In this document: positions 7,451-16,440 of the stretch, one piece after another
Position numbering within the stretch: position 1 is the first letter of the stretch
Layout of the letters: every line of letters begins with the position of its first letter
Notes under the pieces: model-generated
Database searches by the model: none
Seen by the model: only the letters and a program-made list of their open reading frames with translations
What the model was told of the DNA's origin: nothing
Made by a program: the position numbers and the translations under genes
Assembly: GCF_001429545.1 (NCBI RefSeq)
Contig: NZ_LMSP01000022.1
Location: 55,560-89,126, forward strand
Origin: Paenibacillus sp. Soil787
GTDB taxonomy: Bacteria; Bacillota; Bacilli; Paenibacillales; NBRC-103111
Direction: 5' to 3'
DNA length: 33,567 nucleotides

Positions 7451-7623
7451 TAAGGGAACAGAATGCCAGAATATTGAAATTCAATGTTAACCGATCCCGA
7501 GTGGAGTCTTTGATGATGATTGATAAATGAAAGGTTTGGGTCCGATTTCAGTTTGAATATCGGAACTACTTCGTAGTCGGGGAAACGAGTTCGAATACTT
7601 TCTCAAACATAGAGGAGGGAGGA

Positions 7624-7707
7624 TTGGGTTTAAGGTTATTTTTTGATCAATGTGGTGGTTATTGTATTATGGATAATAGAACGAGTGCCTCAACGGGTGT
7701 TTTATAA
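7624..7707 (+). CDS. Possible 27-aa peptide in a gap
   Basis: A TTG follows GAGGAGGGAGGA directly and opens LGLRLFFDQCGGYCIMDNRT, ending at 7707. The ribosome site is strong, but the peptide has no recognisable family and could be the tail of a lost gene. The rest of 7450-7728 shows no supportable feature. Confidence 0.25.
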   Translation: MGLRLFFDQCGGYCIMDNRTSASTGVL

Positions 7708-7728
7708 TATAAAACATAGGAGGATGAA

Positions 7729-8292
7729 ATGGCCTGGAGCAAATTGAAACAACATCTGGAGAGTTTTCTCAGTCCTGCGCTATATGGAAGGGTCGAATAC
7801 CTTTCAACCAGCTACCGCTATTTACCAGAAAAAGCAGGACTTTGTTATATTGCGGTAGATAAAAAGAACGTACTCAATATGAGTGATACCTTAATCAGAT
7901 GGTATCAGACGGAGTTGGAAATTAAGAATGATTCAGATATCCAGATTCCTATCAACAATGATGAAATTGAAGCGGTCAGAAAAGAGACCAAAGGGAGTGT
8001 TCCGGAGGAGCGTTTAAAAGTAATAGCAAGAAGTAGAAAAATATCGGAATATGCAAAGGAGCTTTTGTCAGCACAATCATCATTAAGTAAATCAAATTTT
8101 TTCGTTATAGCTAACAAGTTTTTATCCATTTCTATAGAGGAAAGCATAGATAGCAATGATATCTTATTGAATATTCTAGCTTTGGTTGACAGACGAGTTG
8201 GAAAAAAACGAATTCTAAACATGACCGAGAAGATGAAGTTAAAGCATCCCATTGTACAGTATTTTTTTGAACTACGACTTAGTACATTATGA
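7729..8292 (+). CDS. SF0329-family protein (187 aa)
   Basis: ATG at 7729 follows AGGAGG by five bases. The sequence MAWSKLKQHLESFLSPALYG, then RVEYLSTSYRYLPEKAGLCY and IAVDKKNVLNMSDT, matches what I recall of the small family annotated SF0329, found in bacilli and enterobacteria and of unknown function. The N-terminal third is probably beta-rich. From about residue 75 it is strongly helical (PEERLKVIARSRKISEYAKE; then SNDILLNILALVDRRVGKKR). No catalytic motif is evident. It is intact, has its own terminator 20 bases downstream, and forms a single-gene unit. The family name rests on memory of the pattern. Confidence 0.7.
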   Translation: MAWSKLKQHLESFLSPALYGRVEYLSTSYRYLPEKAGLCYIAVDKKNVLNMSDTLIRWYQTELEIKNDSDIQIPINNDEIEAVRKETKGSVPEERLKVIARSRKISEYAKELLSAQSSLSKSNFFVIANKFLSISIEESIDSNDILLNILALVDRRVGKKRILNMTEKMKLKHPIVQYFFELRLSTL

Positions 8293-8308
8293 AAATAAAT
8301 AACTCATT

Positions 8309-8332
8309 CACCTCCAAATGGGAGGTTTTTTA
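8309..8332 (+). terminator. Intrinsic terminator
   Basis: CCTCC-AAATG-GGAGG is followed by TTTTTT. It ends the SF0329-family gene. Confidence 0.85.
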
Positions 8333-8356
8333 TGCGAACATTCGTTTATTTGCGAA

Positions 8357-8446
8357 ATGTTTACTCCCGCTCAAATTAATTGGGATGGATTTAGCATTAA
8401 GTTCAACCCCGCGGGGCCGCTGTATGACCGCCGCGACTACTGTTGA
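8357..8446 (+). pseudogene. C-terminal remnant of an unknown gene
   Basis: The frame MFTPAQINWDGFSIKFNPAG continues PLYDRRDYC and ends at a TGA that overlaps the left edge of the next repeat (TGTTGAGCTAAC). No ribosome site precedes it and it directly follows a terminator. It looks like the tail of a gene whose 5' part was lost, still attached to its 3' repeat. No family recognised. Confidence 0.4.
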
Positions 8447-8533
8447 GCTAACTGCGAAGTTTAATCACGACATGAAGGCAGCCGGCACACGATCGGCTGC
8501 CTTTGTCTGTTGAAGTAACGGGTAGTTTAGTTC
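8443..8533 (+). repeat. Hairpin repeat, complete
   Basis: L is diverged (GAGCTAACTGCGAAGTTTAA, 8445-8464). The hairpin AAGGCAGCCGG...ATCGGCTGCCTTT spans 8474-8503. R is TTGAAGTAACGGGTAGTTTA (8510-8529). An extended subfamily signature (ATCACGACATGA before the stem) is shared with the copies at 17340 and 27345. A promoter-like TATGGTATTATA follows at about 8538. Confidence 0.85.
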
Positions 8534-8654
8534 CAAAATATGGTATTATATAGGTGAGAACTTTAAAGAAATGAAATTGTAATGTATGTAATTCAGGAGG
8601 CTGATCCAATGAATAAAGCGGAAGCCAAAAGAATATCAAGAGGAGTTTGACTAG

Positions 8655-9246
8655 ATGTATGAATTAGATGAGGTAACAGATGCCATTTTAGGTCGTTGCA
8701 ATAAGGACCGATTCATACTAGGAATTGATGGGCTAAGTCGTTCTGGAAAGACCATGCTCGTAAATGACTTGCAACAGAAGCTAATTCCACACCAAAAACC
8801 TGTTTGCATCTTTCATATTGACGACCACATTGTGGAACGCAAGAAAAGATACGGTACTGGTTTTGAACAATGGTACGAGTATTATAACCTTCAATGGGAT
8901 GTTGAGTTTTTACAGCAACAGTTCTTTTCAAAGTTAAGCCATGCACAGGTAATAAGCATTCCATACTATGACTCCGAACTTGATAAGTTAAAAACTAAGT
9001 CTGTTACTATTAACAGTAACAGTCTTGTAATTTTTTGAAGGTGTGTTTCTTCAACGTCCAGAGTGGCGGCAGTTCTTTGACTTCATTATTTATTTGGAGT
9101 GTGCAAGGGAGAAACGGTTCGAACGTGAAACCGCAAATACCAAGCAGAATCTTGAGAAATTCAACTTAAGATACTGGAAAGCTGAAGAATATTATTTGAA
9201 TTCGGTTCAACCTCGAATAAATGCCGATATGGTGATTCATTCATAA
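8655..9246 (+). pseudogene. Uridine-kinase-like P-loop protein, frameshifted in a T-run
   Basis: The ATG at 8655 follows AGAGGAG. RFILGIDGLSRSGKTMLVND carries the Walker A motif GxxxxSGKT of uridine/pantothenate-kinase-like proteins, and FHIDDHIVERKKRYGTGFEQW is the DDF-like substrate region. The first frame ends LVIF at a TGA (9036-9038). Deleting one T from the six-T run restores LVIFEGVFLQRPEWRQFFDF, continuing to VQPRINADMVIHS at 9246, about 196 residues in all. One homopolymer indel could be a sequencing error or a true mutation. A 13-codon ORF (8610-8651) with its own AGGAGG lies just upstream and could be a leader or an older start. The family is normally a cytoplasmic nucleoside or small-molecule kinase. 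Confidence 0.75.
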
Positions 9247-9322
9247 CTTTTTTAAGTGTCAAATCAGCTGTTTCAATAGCAACAATCTTTTAGAAAATGG
9301 ACTTAGATTAATAAAGGAGAGC

Positions 9323-9348
9323 TGAACTAACGGAAACAAGAGTTCAAC
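9323..9348 (+). repeat. Solo L motif
   Basis: GAACTAACGGAAACAAGAGTTC (9325-9346) is a close L match with inverted GAACT/AGTTC ends. No hairpin or R motif follows before the next gene 40 bases later. Confidence 0.7.
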
Positions 9349-9386
9349 AATCGAGTTACTTAGAGGAAAAAGGGGGAACCGAGTGA

Positions 9387-9807
9387 ATGATTGATCGAAG
9401 AAATTCGAAGGATTTCGATCATGAGATTGAAAAGGGATTGGAAGAGATTTCGGATACTGCAATACTACTAAACTTCAGTAATGCAATAAAAAGCCTATAT
9501 CCTCATTTGATTCCCATACACGCATTTGCTTATGACGCCTGGGATGAATTTCGAGTGGGTAAATATAGATAGACAATATTTTGAAGGAAAACTTATTATT
9601 TTTAAGTCATTCGGTGATGGTGTGAATTTTTTGACTGGTGGAATTAAGAAGGAACAAACATCTGGTGTTCATTTTGATCTTGTTGAAGTCGAAATCGTAT
9701 GTGCTGACACAGGTAGCCCAGTTATAGGCAGTAATTATGAAACAATGTATTTCTCTAAAATGGATTTGAACTTTGTATTCGTCGCTGAAGACAACAAAGT
9801 TTGCTGA
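9387..9807 (+). pseudogene. Hypothetical protein, frameshifted
   Basis: ATG at 9387 gives MIDRRNSKDFDHEIEKGLEE and continues to AYDAWDEFRVGKYR (stop 9572). The downstream frame from about 9526 continues with IDRQYFEGKLIIFKSFGDGV and ends VFVAEDNKVC at 9807. The overlap indicates a single shift between 9526 and 9572 and a full length of about 140 residues. The C-terminal half alternates hydrophobic strands (FDLVEVEIVCADTG), suggesting a beta-rich domain. I do not recognise it. A purine-rich ribosome site (AAAAAGGGGGAA) precedes the start, and repeats flank the unit on both sides. Confidence 0.5.
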
Positions 9808-9817
9808 ACGAGGACCG

Positions 9818-9896
9818 TTAGCTAAATAAACAACCAGTACAAGGCTGCCGACTCGAATGGCAGCTTTTGCTCACCTAACAGGCAGTAATGTTGCAA
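9818..9896 (+). repeat. Hairpin repeat (degenerate L + hairpin + R)
   Basis: The hairpin AAGGCTGCCGACTCGAATGG...CAGCTTTT lies at 9841-9868. R is CCTAACAGGCAGTAATGTTG (9873-9892). L is only vaguely recognisable (CGTTAGCTAAATAAACAAC). Confidence 0.75.
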
Positions 9897-9958
9897 AAAA
9901 AGGTGCTTTTGCGCTTAAGTCGAATATATTTGAAACGCGTTGGAGGAAGGTGCGAAAT

Positions 9959-10450
9959 ATGGCTAAGAAAGAATTAATCCTCGATGTTGCTGGAGTGCTT
10001 GCTACAAATTTTTCTCCACTTTTTTGGCAGGAACTTTCGGAAGATTCGAATACACCTTATGAGGTGCTTTTTCAGTTTAGAAAGGAAATCCGTGAAGAGT
10101 TATGGACTGGGAAGATACCAGTGGAGGGGTTCTGGAATCAGCTATGCAGGAAATTTCCTGCAATTAATAGGGACAAGGCAAAAGAAATCCTTATTTCAAA
10201 TATTCGTCCATTGCCAGGTATCGAGAAAGTACAGACATGGAGCAAATACGCAAACATCCATCTATTAAGCAACCATCGCATAGAGTGGGTTCAGTCCATT
10301 CTGAAGCCAATTGAACCATATGTGCGCAGTATAACGATATCCAGCCAAGTTGGTTATTGTAAGCCTAATCCTGAAATATACGCTCTTGTTCATGCACGGT
10401 TCACTCACAAGGAAAATATATGGTTTGTATGTCGAGACATGAATAGTTAA
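9959..10450 (+). CDS. HAD-superfamily hydrolase-like protein with altered C-terminus
   Basis: ATG at 9959 follows TTGGAGGAAGG; earlier in-frame ATGs lie inside the repeat and were not used. The 163-residue product begins MAKKELILDVAGVLATNFSP, HAD motif I with D-x-A in place of the usual DxD. It has a helical cap, then IHLLSNHRIEWV (motif II, Ser) and SSQVGYCKPNPEIY (motif III, Lys). Family members continue to an acidic VDD motif IV, whereas here the chain ends WFVCRDMNS just where that motif should be. With the second motif I Asp and motif IV missing, phosphatase activity is doubtful. The C-terminus may have been rewritten by a late frameshift or by the adjacent repeat. Confidence 0.7.
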   Translation: MAKKELILDVAGVLATNFSPLFWQELSEDSNTPYEVLFQFRKEIREELWTGKIPVEGFWNQLCRKFPAINRDKAKEILISNIRPLPGIEKVQTWSKYANIHLLSNHRIEWVQSILKPIEPYVRSITISSQVGYCKPNPEIYALVHARFTHKENIWFVCRDMNS

Positions 10451-10456
10451 CCATTA

Positions 10457-10549
10457 TTGAGCGGAAACGATAGTGAAATACACAACAGAATGAGGCTGCT
10501 GCGGGATCGACCGGCAACTTCACTGCGTTAACTGGCAGCATAATTGGAT
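10457..10549 (+). repeat. Hairpin repeat, complete
   Basis: L is TGAGCGGAAACGATAGTGAA (10458-10477). The hairpin AATGAGGCTGCTG...CGGCAACTTCACT spans 10489-10523 with some mismatches. R is GTTAACTGGCAGCATAATTG (10527-10546). It belongs to the same subfamily as the copy at 5679. Confidence 0.85.
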
Positions 10550-10594
10550 TATATGATTTATGTGAATTTATGTTGTTCAATGTGGGGTTATTAA

Positions 10595-11134
10595 ATGATA
10601 ATTCTTCTAAATCAATATTTTGATGAATCAACTGGACCTTTTCGAAATTTATCTGATTTAGAGCCAGAAGAAGCGGAAATAATTCTCAGCGAAATTCGAA
10701 TTCAGAAAAAAGGATTTGCGAGTAAAAGATCCACTGACTATCTTGCAATTCGACGTAGTCTCGAATTAAAGGCAAGAGAAATATTTATATTAAAGGGCGG
10801 AATGCCTATTCGAAATTATTCTCATCACATGACTGTTGGAGAATGTCCGTGGCTCTTGGAGTGGTTCGAGAAAGGTAAAGAACTACGTATACCTATTACA
10901 GAATTCGATCCTTTTACTTTAAGCTTTACTTATGGAGATTTGTTTCCAACTATGAGATACCAGGATGGGAAGAAGTACCGAGGTCAGGTATATACATTAA
11001 ATGAGATTTATCAAGTAATAAATGAGTTTGATTTACCCCAAGAATGGAATCCTCAGGCTAATAATGGTCCTGAAAGGTACATAGAAGTACAAGTTTGGGA
11101 TGATAAACCATTATCCTCGTGGTTGCTAAACTAA
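10595..11134 (+). CDS. Hypothetical protein (179 aa), paralogue of the 31791 pseudogene
   Basis: ATG at 10595 gives MIILLNQYFDESTGPFRNLS then DLEPEEAEIILSEIR. Near the C-terminus, KYRGQVYTLNEIYQVINEFD and YIEVQVWDDKPLSSWLLN match GQVFTLTEIRSI and YIEAQIWNHE in the broken gene at 31791, so the two are members of one family. Both have an N-terminal PFRxLSDLxPEEA helix and a central aromatic region (HHMTVGECPWLLEWFEKGKE). No catalytic motif or known domain is evident. The stop TAA lies within the L motif of the following repeat (AAACTAACG). It is intact and is a single-gene unit. Confidence 0.7.
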   Translation: MIILLNQYFDESTGPFRNLSDLEPEEAEIILSEIRIQKKGFASKRSTDYLAIRRSLELKAREIFILKGGMPIRNYSHHMTVGECPWLLEWFEKGKELRIPITEFDPFTLSFTYGDLFPTMRYQDGKKYRGQVYTLNEIYQVINEFDLPQEWNPQANNGPERYIEVQVWDDKPLSSWLLN

Positions 11135-11219
11135 CGATAATGAAAGCTTATCCACATAACAACGAGGCTGCCGCGAGAATGATCGGTAGGCTCGTTAAGC
11201 TATCGGGCAGGATAATTTG
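11130..11219 (+). repeat. Hairpin repeat, complete
   Basis: L is AAACTAACGATAATGAAAG (11128-11146) and contains the stop codon of the preceding gene. The hairpin AACGAGGCTGCCG...CGGTAGGCTCGTT spans 11161-11195. R is GCTATCGGGCAGGATAATTT (11199-11218). Confidence 0.82.
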
Positions 11220-11259
11220 GTGGGGGAAAGGCATACAGAAAAGGGATTTCTTTTTCTAA

Positions 11260-11588
11260 CTAACGGTACAGGTCCTGCAAATGAGGCGGTAACTTATGAT
11301 CCTCGACGTGCTTGTAGCTAACGGTCGTTACGTCCCCGCTCAAACCGACAAGAAATTTAATCTCGTCGACACCTACGGAAACGTGAGCACCGACAAATGG
11401 AGTTACTACGACGGTTACGGAGTAAGTTGTTTTGTTCGTTGAAGCTGCTTCACACGTTACTTGCGTACCAATAAAGGGTGCGTAAGTCGGCGGATGCACC
11501 AGTATCTTTCCATAATGTTTGTTATTGCCGATACAGTGGTAGGTTGACTGAATAACAGTATACAGGCTGCAAAGATGAACTTTAACAT
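11260..11588 (-). pseudogene. DUF3888-family secreted protein, copy 1 (internal deletion)
   Basis: On the minus strand from ATG at 11588, MLKFIFAACILLFSQPTTVS is a signal peptide. About 55 bases present in the copy at 25094-25326 are missing near 11518, which shifts the frame. The remainder reads TTYSVTVVVTPFVGAHVSVG, then VDEIKFLVGLSGDVTTVSYK and PPHLQDLYR, which matches the DUF3888 pattern (VTPxxGxHxxVGxDxxxF ... YKH ... PPH). The stop TAG is the complement of CTA in an L-like CTAACGG word at 11260. It is one of few genes here on the minus strand. The family probably acts outside the cell; its role is unknown. It is a broken gene that the second copy helps to reconstruct. Confidence 0.7.
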
Positions 11589-11667
11589 TAGCCCTCCACG
11601 GAAAGTTTTGAGGTTATTCTTCCCATTTGTCATTCGAATATTACTAAAAAGTGGTTGGGGGGGGGAT

Positions 11668-11692
11668 TGAGCTAACAGGAAACACTAGCTTG
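11668..11692 (+). repeat. Solo L motif
   Basis: TTGAGCTAACAGGAAACACT (11668-11687) is a diverged L motif. The same position beside the second DUF3888 copy also carries an L motif (25402), so the duplicated block includes it. Confidence 0.6.
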
Positions 11693-11769
11693 TTAATTCT
11701 ATAAGTAAAGATTAAACCCTCCCAATCTAATCGAAGCTAAGAATTATAAAATATTGGGGGGGTTATTTT

Positions 11770-11820
11770 ATGAAACTAATGGATCTGTGGATGTTATATG
11801 AGGCAGATAAGCGTATTTAG
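11770..11820 (+). pseudogene. Stub resembling the start of a tyrosine recombinase/integrase
   Basis: ATG at 11770 after GGGGGGGTTATTTT reads MKLMDLWMLYEADKRI, then a TAG, then GF in the same frame. Many Firmicute tyrosine integrases begin with a short helix followed by W-x-x-Y-E-x-D-K-R-I-x-G-F/Y-S, the entry to the core-binding domain, and this stub fits that pattern. Everything after GF is lost and the frames become unrelated. This is a pattern recollection on 16-18 residues, so the call is weak. It would matter because an integrase is the missing partner of a cassette array. Confidence 0.35.
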
Positions 11821-11845
11821 GGGTTTAACCAGTGTAGAAGATTCT

Positions 11846-12048
11846 GATCCAGGAAATCGGAAATATTTGAAGTGGGAGAACGACGGTCCTTACAGAAATA
11901 AATTTCCATAAGCTCAACCGATATTGTCCTTCTTGGCATCGGTGAGAGTAATAACTTTCAAAAACACCTCAGTAGATATGGAGAAAGCCCACCTGGGTTT
12001 GACGCTTACCTTGAAAGGGGTATTCTCGCTGTAAATCATGTCAAGTGA
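11846..12048 (+). pseudogene. C-terminal remnant of an unknown gene, frameshifted
   Basis: DPGNRKYLKWENDGPYRNKF in one frame is followed, after a one-base shift near 11905, by ISSTDIVLLGIGESNNFQKH then LSRYGESPPGFDAYLERGIL, ending AVNHVK at 12048. The composition is convincingly protein-like, but I do not recognise the family and no start is visible. It appears to be the 3' part of a gene joined to the integrase-like stub. Confidence 0.4.
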
Positions 12049-12066
12049 GGGGAAAATAAATAACGC

Positions 12067-12097
12067 TTGCCTTAAAGTCTACTTTAAGATGTATGAT
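12067..12097 (+). promoter_or_regulatory. MerR/AdhR-type operator and promoter for the aldo/keto reductase
   Basis: A -35 box TTGCCT (12067-12072) and a -10 box TATGAT (12092-12097) are separated by 19 bp, the over-long spacer typical of MerR-activated promoters. Within it lies the inverted repeat CTTAAAG-TCTA-CTTTAAG (12071-12077 and 12082-12088). As I recall, B. subtilis AdhR recognises CTTAAAG-N4-CTTTAAG in the same position. The MerR-family gene at 13172 is the obvious regulator. Confidence 0.85.
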
Positions 12098-12155
12098 GAT
12101 TATGGGCTGAATACATAAATGTTTTTTGACCCAATTCTTGGATGGAAAGGTGTGA

Positions 12156-13142
<987 letters not shown>

Positions 13143-13171
13143 CAGAGATGATCTATGGGAAGGTGTTGATA

Positions 13172-13540
13172 TTGATTTTTTCAATAAAAGAAGTTTCAGA
13201 ACGGCTCGGGATTCCTCCTCACACAATCCGCTATTATGAGAAAGAAGGATTGCTTCCTCATATTCAACGAGACCCGTATGGAAACCGGAAATTTGAACAA
13301 AAGGATCTAGATTGGATTGATATCATGATGCGCTTGCGCTCAACTGGCATGTCGATTGTAACTTTAAGGAAAATGGTCGATCTTACCGTTAAAGGCGATT
13401 CAACGATACCTGAAAGAAAAGAAATATTAGAAAAACACAAGCTTGAACTTCAAAGAAAACAAGTAGAGTTGGATAAAGCGAACGAGGCTGTAAACAAAAA
13501 GCTATTGTTTTATGAGTCATTCATAAGTGTGCATTCGTGA
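13172..13540 (+). CDS. MerR-family transcriptional regulator (AdhR-like)
   Basis: TTG at 13172 lies eight bases after GGGAAGG; a TTG at 13166 is an alternative. MIFSIKEVSERLGIPPHTIR then YYEKEGLLPHIQRDPYGNRK is the MerR winged-helix HTH. Residues 75-120 form the dimerisation coiled coil (HKLELQRKQVELDKANEAVN). No cysteine is present, whereas B. subtilis AdhR senses aldehydes through a conserved Cys, so sensing here may differ. The gene lies 30 bases after the reductase, making a two-gene operon under the 19-bp-spacer promoter, and it probably activates that promoter in an autoregulatory loop. It is followed by a clear terminator. Confidence 0.9.
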   Translation: MIFSIKEVSERLGIPPHTIRYYEKEGLLPHIQRDPYGNRKFEQKDLDWIDIMMRLRSTGMSIVTLRKMVDLTVKGDSTIPERKEILEKHKLELQRKQVELDKANEAVNKKLLFYESFISVHS

Positions 13541-13582
13541 TAAACACATGATTAAATTCAGAAATGTCTGTTTGTAACATGG

Positions 13583-13604
13583 ACCAGCATTATCGCTGGT
13601 TTTT
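13583..13604 (+). terminator. Intrinsic terminator of the AKR-MerR operon
   Basis: CCAGC-ATTATC-GCTGG followed by TTTTTTG. Confidence 0.88.
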
Positions 13605-13714
13605 TGTATTATTTTGAAGGAATATTTCATTCAAATGCTGTGCTCAAAGCAAAAAAACTTGCCGTTACAGACAGCGCGGAGAACCGTATCATATATCAAA
13701 GATCATTACGCTAA
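13605..13714 (+). pseudogene. C-terminal remnant of an unknown gene ending in the repeat
   Basis: The open frame YYFEGIFHSNAVLKAKKLAV then TDSAENRIIYQRSLR ends at the TAA inside CGCTAACGG of the next repeat. It starts immediately after the terminator with no start codon or ribosome site. Like 8357-8446 it appears to be the 3' stump of a lost gene still joined to its L motif. The family is not recognised. Confidence 0.4.
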
Positions 13715-13886
13715 CGGAAACGTTAGTTGAGTAAATGTAACAAGAATGAAATCTTATTTTCATATGGCTTTAATGAATCAAGCCTATAATAAAACTGACC
13801 CCCTTTAAAATATAAATAGTTATGACCCCCAGCCCGTTGCTGTGGGTCACTTTTTTGTTCATTAAAGTAACGGGTAGTTTGAGTGG
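13708..13886 (+). repeat. Hairpin repeat, complete with an insertion
   Basis: L is CGCTAACGGAAACGTTAGTT (13709-13728). About 90 bases later a hairpin GACCC..GGGTCACTTTTTTG (13823-13855) precedes R (AAAGTAACGGGTAGTTTGAG, 13864-13883). The spacer contains TGACCCCCTTT, which resembles the IS3-type end at about 16089, so it may hold an insertion scar. Confidence 0.75.
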
Positions 13887-14040
13887 TAGAGATTGGGACG
13901 TGATGTATGGCTTACCTCTGTGCAACATCTTACCCACTCTTAACGCAAATTTAATATGAAGATGAAAACTTTGGAACTAATACCGAGTATAACCATCTGT
14001 ACTGGTTTAAAAATGGAAGAATGGATAGGAGTGTGATCGG

Positions 14041-15993
14041 ATGAGTTTGAGAAAAGCTGTCATTGCGGCAGTGGTGGGTGCGCAAGTCATCATGGCTGGA
14101 GCGATCGATGCATCAGCGGAAGAGGCGACTGTTGTTTGGAAGCCAGTGCCTAGTGTGCAGACAGACATTCAATACGAGATGTTCCCTTCGGAGATTCCCG
14201 AATCCGGAAGAGTACCTGCAGTCGTTCGGCTACTGAGCAGCATCCCTTTTTATGACAAATACGAAGATTCTGGCGGTCCGCCAAAGGGCTATTTAGCTCC
14301 TCAGGAGGTGCAGATAGTCAAGGCGGGCATGCCTTGGTCGGAAGCACATAATTGGTGGAAGGTACGCACTTGGGTCGGCGATAAGTGGATCAATGTTCCT
14401 TCAAACGCGGTGGACGTAGCTCCTCCGAAGCAAGTATCGCTGCTGGATAATACATTAATGTACGCCAATCCGAATACGAATACCCCATCAACGGGGACGT
14501 TGGCACCGCAGGATGTTGGTGTGGTGGCTGCGACGAAAAGGTGGTTTGCTGCGGATTCGTTCGATAATAGCTCGATGACATGGCTGCAGATCCATACGAC
14601 CTGGCTCGGAGATCAGTGGATTCGAATTCCACTGAATCGTATTGGAACGCTGTTGAGCATTGAGCCAGAGAAAGCCTATTTCATGAATGAAACCAGCATA
14701 ACGAATAGCGTGGGAGAAATAACCGCTGAGTTCGTATCGCCCTTCAACAGCACTGCCTACCGGGTGGAGACAGAGAACGGCGTTCAATGGGTGTTTTCCC
14801 GAGGAGCCAAGATCGAAGCGTCCAATGAGATCCTAAAGCTGGATACGAGAACGACGCTTTTTAAACAGCCGAATTCATATGGCGAAGAGGCAGCGATACT
14901 CCTGCCCCAGAGTGTGGACGTGTTCGAAAGAATTGATAACAATCCATATGGGAATGCGCCGGGGGAATGGTATCATGCCCATACCTCGGCAGGAGATGGC
15001 TGGGTGAACAAACAATTTGCCGATCCTATTGATGCCAAGCCGACTGACGTGGCCATTCAATTGAACTCCAATGCGCAACTGATGAGTTATCCGACCTCGG
15101 GTACTTGGTATAAGTTCGCGCAAGCGGCGCCACAAATTCTTCACCCGATTTGTTACTGGGATGATGCGTCAGGGAACCGATGGTATCAGATCGATTCTTA
15201 TGTTGGGCTTGTCTGGTTGAAATTAAATCCATATACCGATCGCATTGTCGGTCAAGGACCTGATCCGGCAGTGGAAATGTCATTCTTTACTCTATACTAC
15301 AACAGTGCGAAGATCGACGGTGACGAACTGAAGGTTCAGGACCGTCGAGTGGGATTTATGCGCGATAATGCTTGGTATGTATCCATCCCTTTTCTATCCG
15401 AAGGCTTCCGTTATGATCAAAGCGAGTCAGGCGGCTTGATCACTTATCAGAGCAGCAGGTTCAGCTATGGCTTCCGCATCCAGTCGGGTTCACAGCAGGC
15501 GATAACACTTTGGAACGGCAAAGAGGTTCGACAGGTGAACTTGAAAGCAGCGCCGCAGATCTTGTCTGACGGGGAGCTGTATCTAAGCGAAGCCGATGTA
15601 CGGACCTTGTTCGGTTCGCTCATAGCTAAAGTTGATACTTCCCTTACCTTTACCCTTCAGGCGTACAATGTGACTGCTCTTGCCATCCCTACATCGATCA
15701 ATTCAGATCAGATGGAGCTCAATGTATCCTTCAGGGACAGTATACAGCAGATCCCGGTCGATGCATCACCTGAGCTACGGCCTAAGCTGACGCTGGAGGA
15801 GCTCGGAGCTCCGCCAAAAGAGGCCGTCCAGACATTCTCGAAATGGGTTGCACCACTGCAGTGGGACATGGCTCTGTTCCAATACAGTGCCGTCAAGTCG
15901 CTGAAGGTTGGGCCGAACCAACTGAGGGCCAGACTTGAAATCGGTGGCAGGATCCTATGGCTGCAGGATTTTGCGGTTCAGCGGACGAAATAG
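14041..15993 (+). CDS. Secreted protein with four SH3-like repeats and a stalk-type domain (650 aa)
   Basis: ATG at 14041 follows GGAGTGTGATCG. MSLRKAVIAAVVGAQVIMAG then AIDASA is a signal peptide, cut near residue 26. Four divergent SH3-like repeats follow, each ending in a W-x-G-D-x-W-I/V pattern: about 65-120 (WVGDKWINVP), 137-197 (WLGDQWIRIP), 277-335 (AGDGWVNKQF) and 350-408 (VGLVWLKLNP). From about 425 comes a copper-amine-oxidase-N/stalk-like domain (FTLYYNSAKIDGDELK ... VQDRRVGFMRDNAWYVSIPF). The C-terminus (residues 590-650) is a separate beta-rich unit. Such proteins are exported and probably bind the cell wall or envelope; no catalytic residues are seen. It is intact and is a monocistronic unit. 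Confidence 0.8.
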   Translation: MSLRKAVIAAVVGAQVIMAGAIDASAEEATVVWKPVPSVQTDIQYEMFPSEIPESGRVPAVVRLLSSIPFYDKYEDSGGPPKGYLAPQEVQIVKAGMPWSEAHNWWKVRTWVGDKWINVPSNAVDVAPPKQVSLLDNTLMYANPNTNTPSTGTLAPQDVGVVAATKRWFAADSFDNSSMTWLQIHTTWLGDQWIRIPLNRIGTLLSIEPEKAYFMNETSITNSVGEITAEFVSPFNSTAYRVETENGVQWVFSRGAKIEASNEILKLDTRTTLFKQPNSYGEEAAILLPQSVDVFERIDNNPYGNAPGEWYHAHTSAGDGWVNKQFADPIDAKPTDVAIQLNSNAQLMSYPTSGTWYKFAQAAPQILHPICYWDDASGNRWYQIDSYVGLVWLKLNPYTDRIVGQGPDPAVEMSFFTLYYNSAKIDGDELKVQDRRVGFMRDNAWYVSIPFLSEGFRYDQSESGGLITYQSSRFSYGFRIQSGSQQAITLWNGKEVRQVNLKAAPQILSDGELYLSEADVRTLFGSLIAKVDTSLTFTLQAYNVTALAIPTSINSDQMELNVSFRDSIQQIPVDASPELRPKLTLEELGAPPKEAVQTFSKWVAPLQWDMALFQYSAVKSLKVGPNQLRARLEIGGRILWLQDFAVQRTK

Positions 15994-16084
15994 TTTAGAT
16001 TGGAAGCTAAAGGGATTTTATAGTTTAGCTAGTAGAGTATCTTTTCTTTCTTCAAACCGCTTCACCAGGAAGGCAGCCGACCAT
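15994..16084. other. Intergenic stretch before an IS relic
   Basis: No gene or clear terminator was recognised. Similarity to IS3-type ends begins at about 16085. Confidence 0.4.
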
Positions 16085-16262
16085 GAACTGACCCCGTAAC
16101 GTGAGACAAATTAAAACACCTTCAAGTAAAATGAGCCGTGTCGTAAGATATGGTGGACAACTTGGAGGTGTTGTTGCGTTGGCAACACGAGTAAGCTATC
16201 CCGTAGAAGTGAAAATGCAAGGTCATTAAAATGAGATTAGCGTTGTGTCACCAGAAGCCGTA
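16085..16262 (+). mobile_element. IS3-family left-end relic with start of orfA
   Basis: CTGACCCCGTAACGTGAGAC at about 16088 resembles an IS3/IS150-type terminal repeat. After GGAGGTG, a TTG at 16179 opens MATRVSYPVEVKMQ, which matches the start of a common Firmicute IS3 orfA. A one-base change then breaks the frame, the alternative frame reading KVIKMRLAL. The similarity ends near 16240, so orfB and the right end are absent. The call rests on recollection of the orfA start. Confidence 0.45.
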
Positions 16263-16377
16263 GTCGCCTAGATGGAGTTTATTCGCGGCGGAATATCCGT
16301 AACTGCTTCCAACCATCGAGGACTTGTTCCGTGTTCAACCGACTGATTTCTCTTGGCAAAGAGAGAAGAGCCTAAGA

Positions 16378-16440
16378 GAAAATCGGCTGCCGTTTTCATT
16401 GAGGGACGGGCAGGATAGTTTAATGGGCAGCATAAAATGG
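16378..16440 (+). repeat. Hairpin repeat, 3' half with doubled R
   Basis: The right arm AATCGGCTGCCGTTTTC is followed by R (GAGGGACGGGCAGGATAGTT, 16401-16420) and at once by another R-like word TAATGGGCAGCATAAAATG. The L motif and left arm are not recognisable in 16262-16380, where no gene was found either. Confidence 0.65.

Noticed and set aside
10401..10631. Minus-strand ORF over the repeat at 10457
   Set aside because: It covers a repeat hairpin and two gene ends and is not protein-like.
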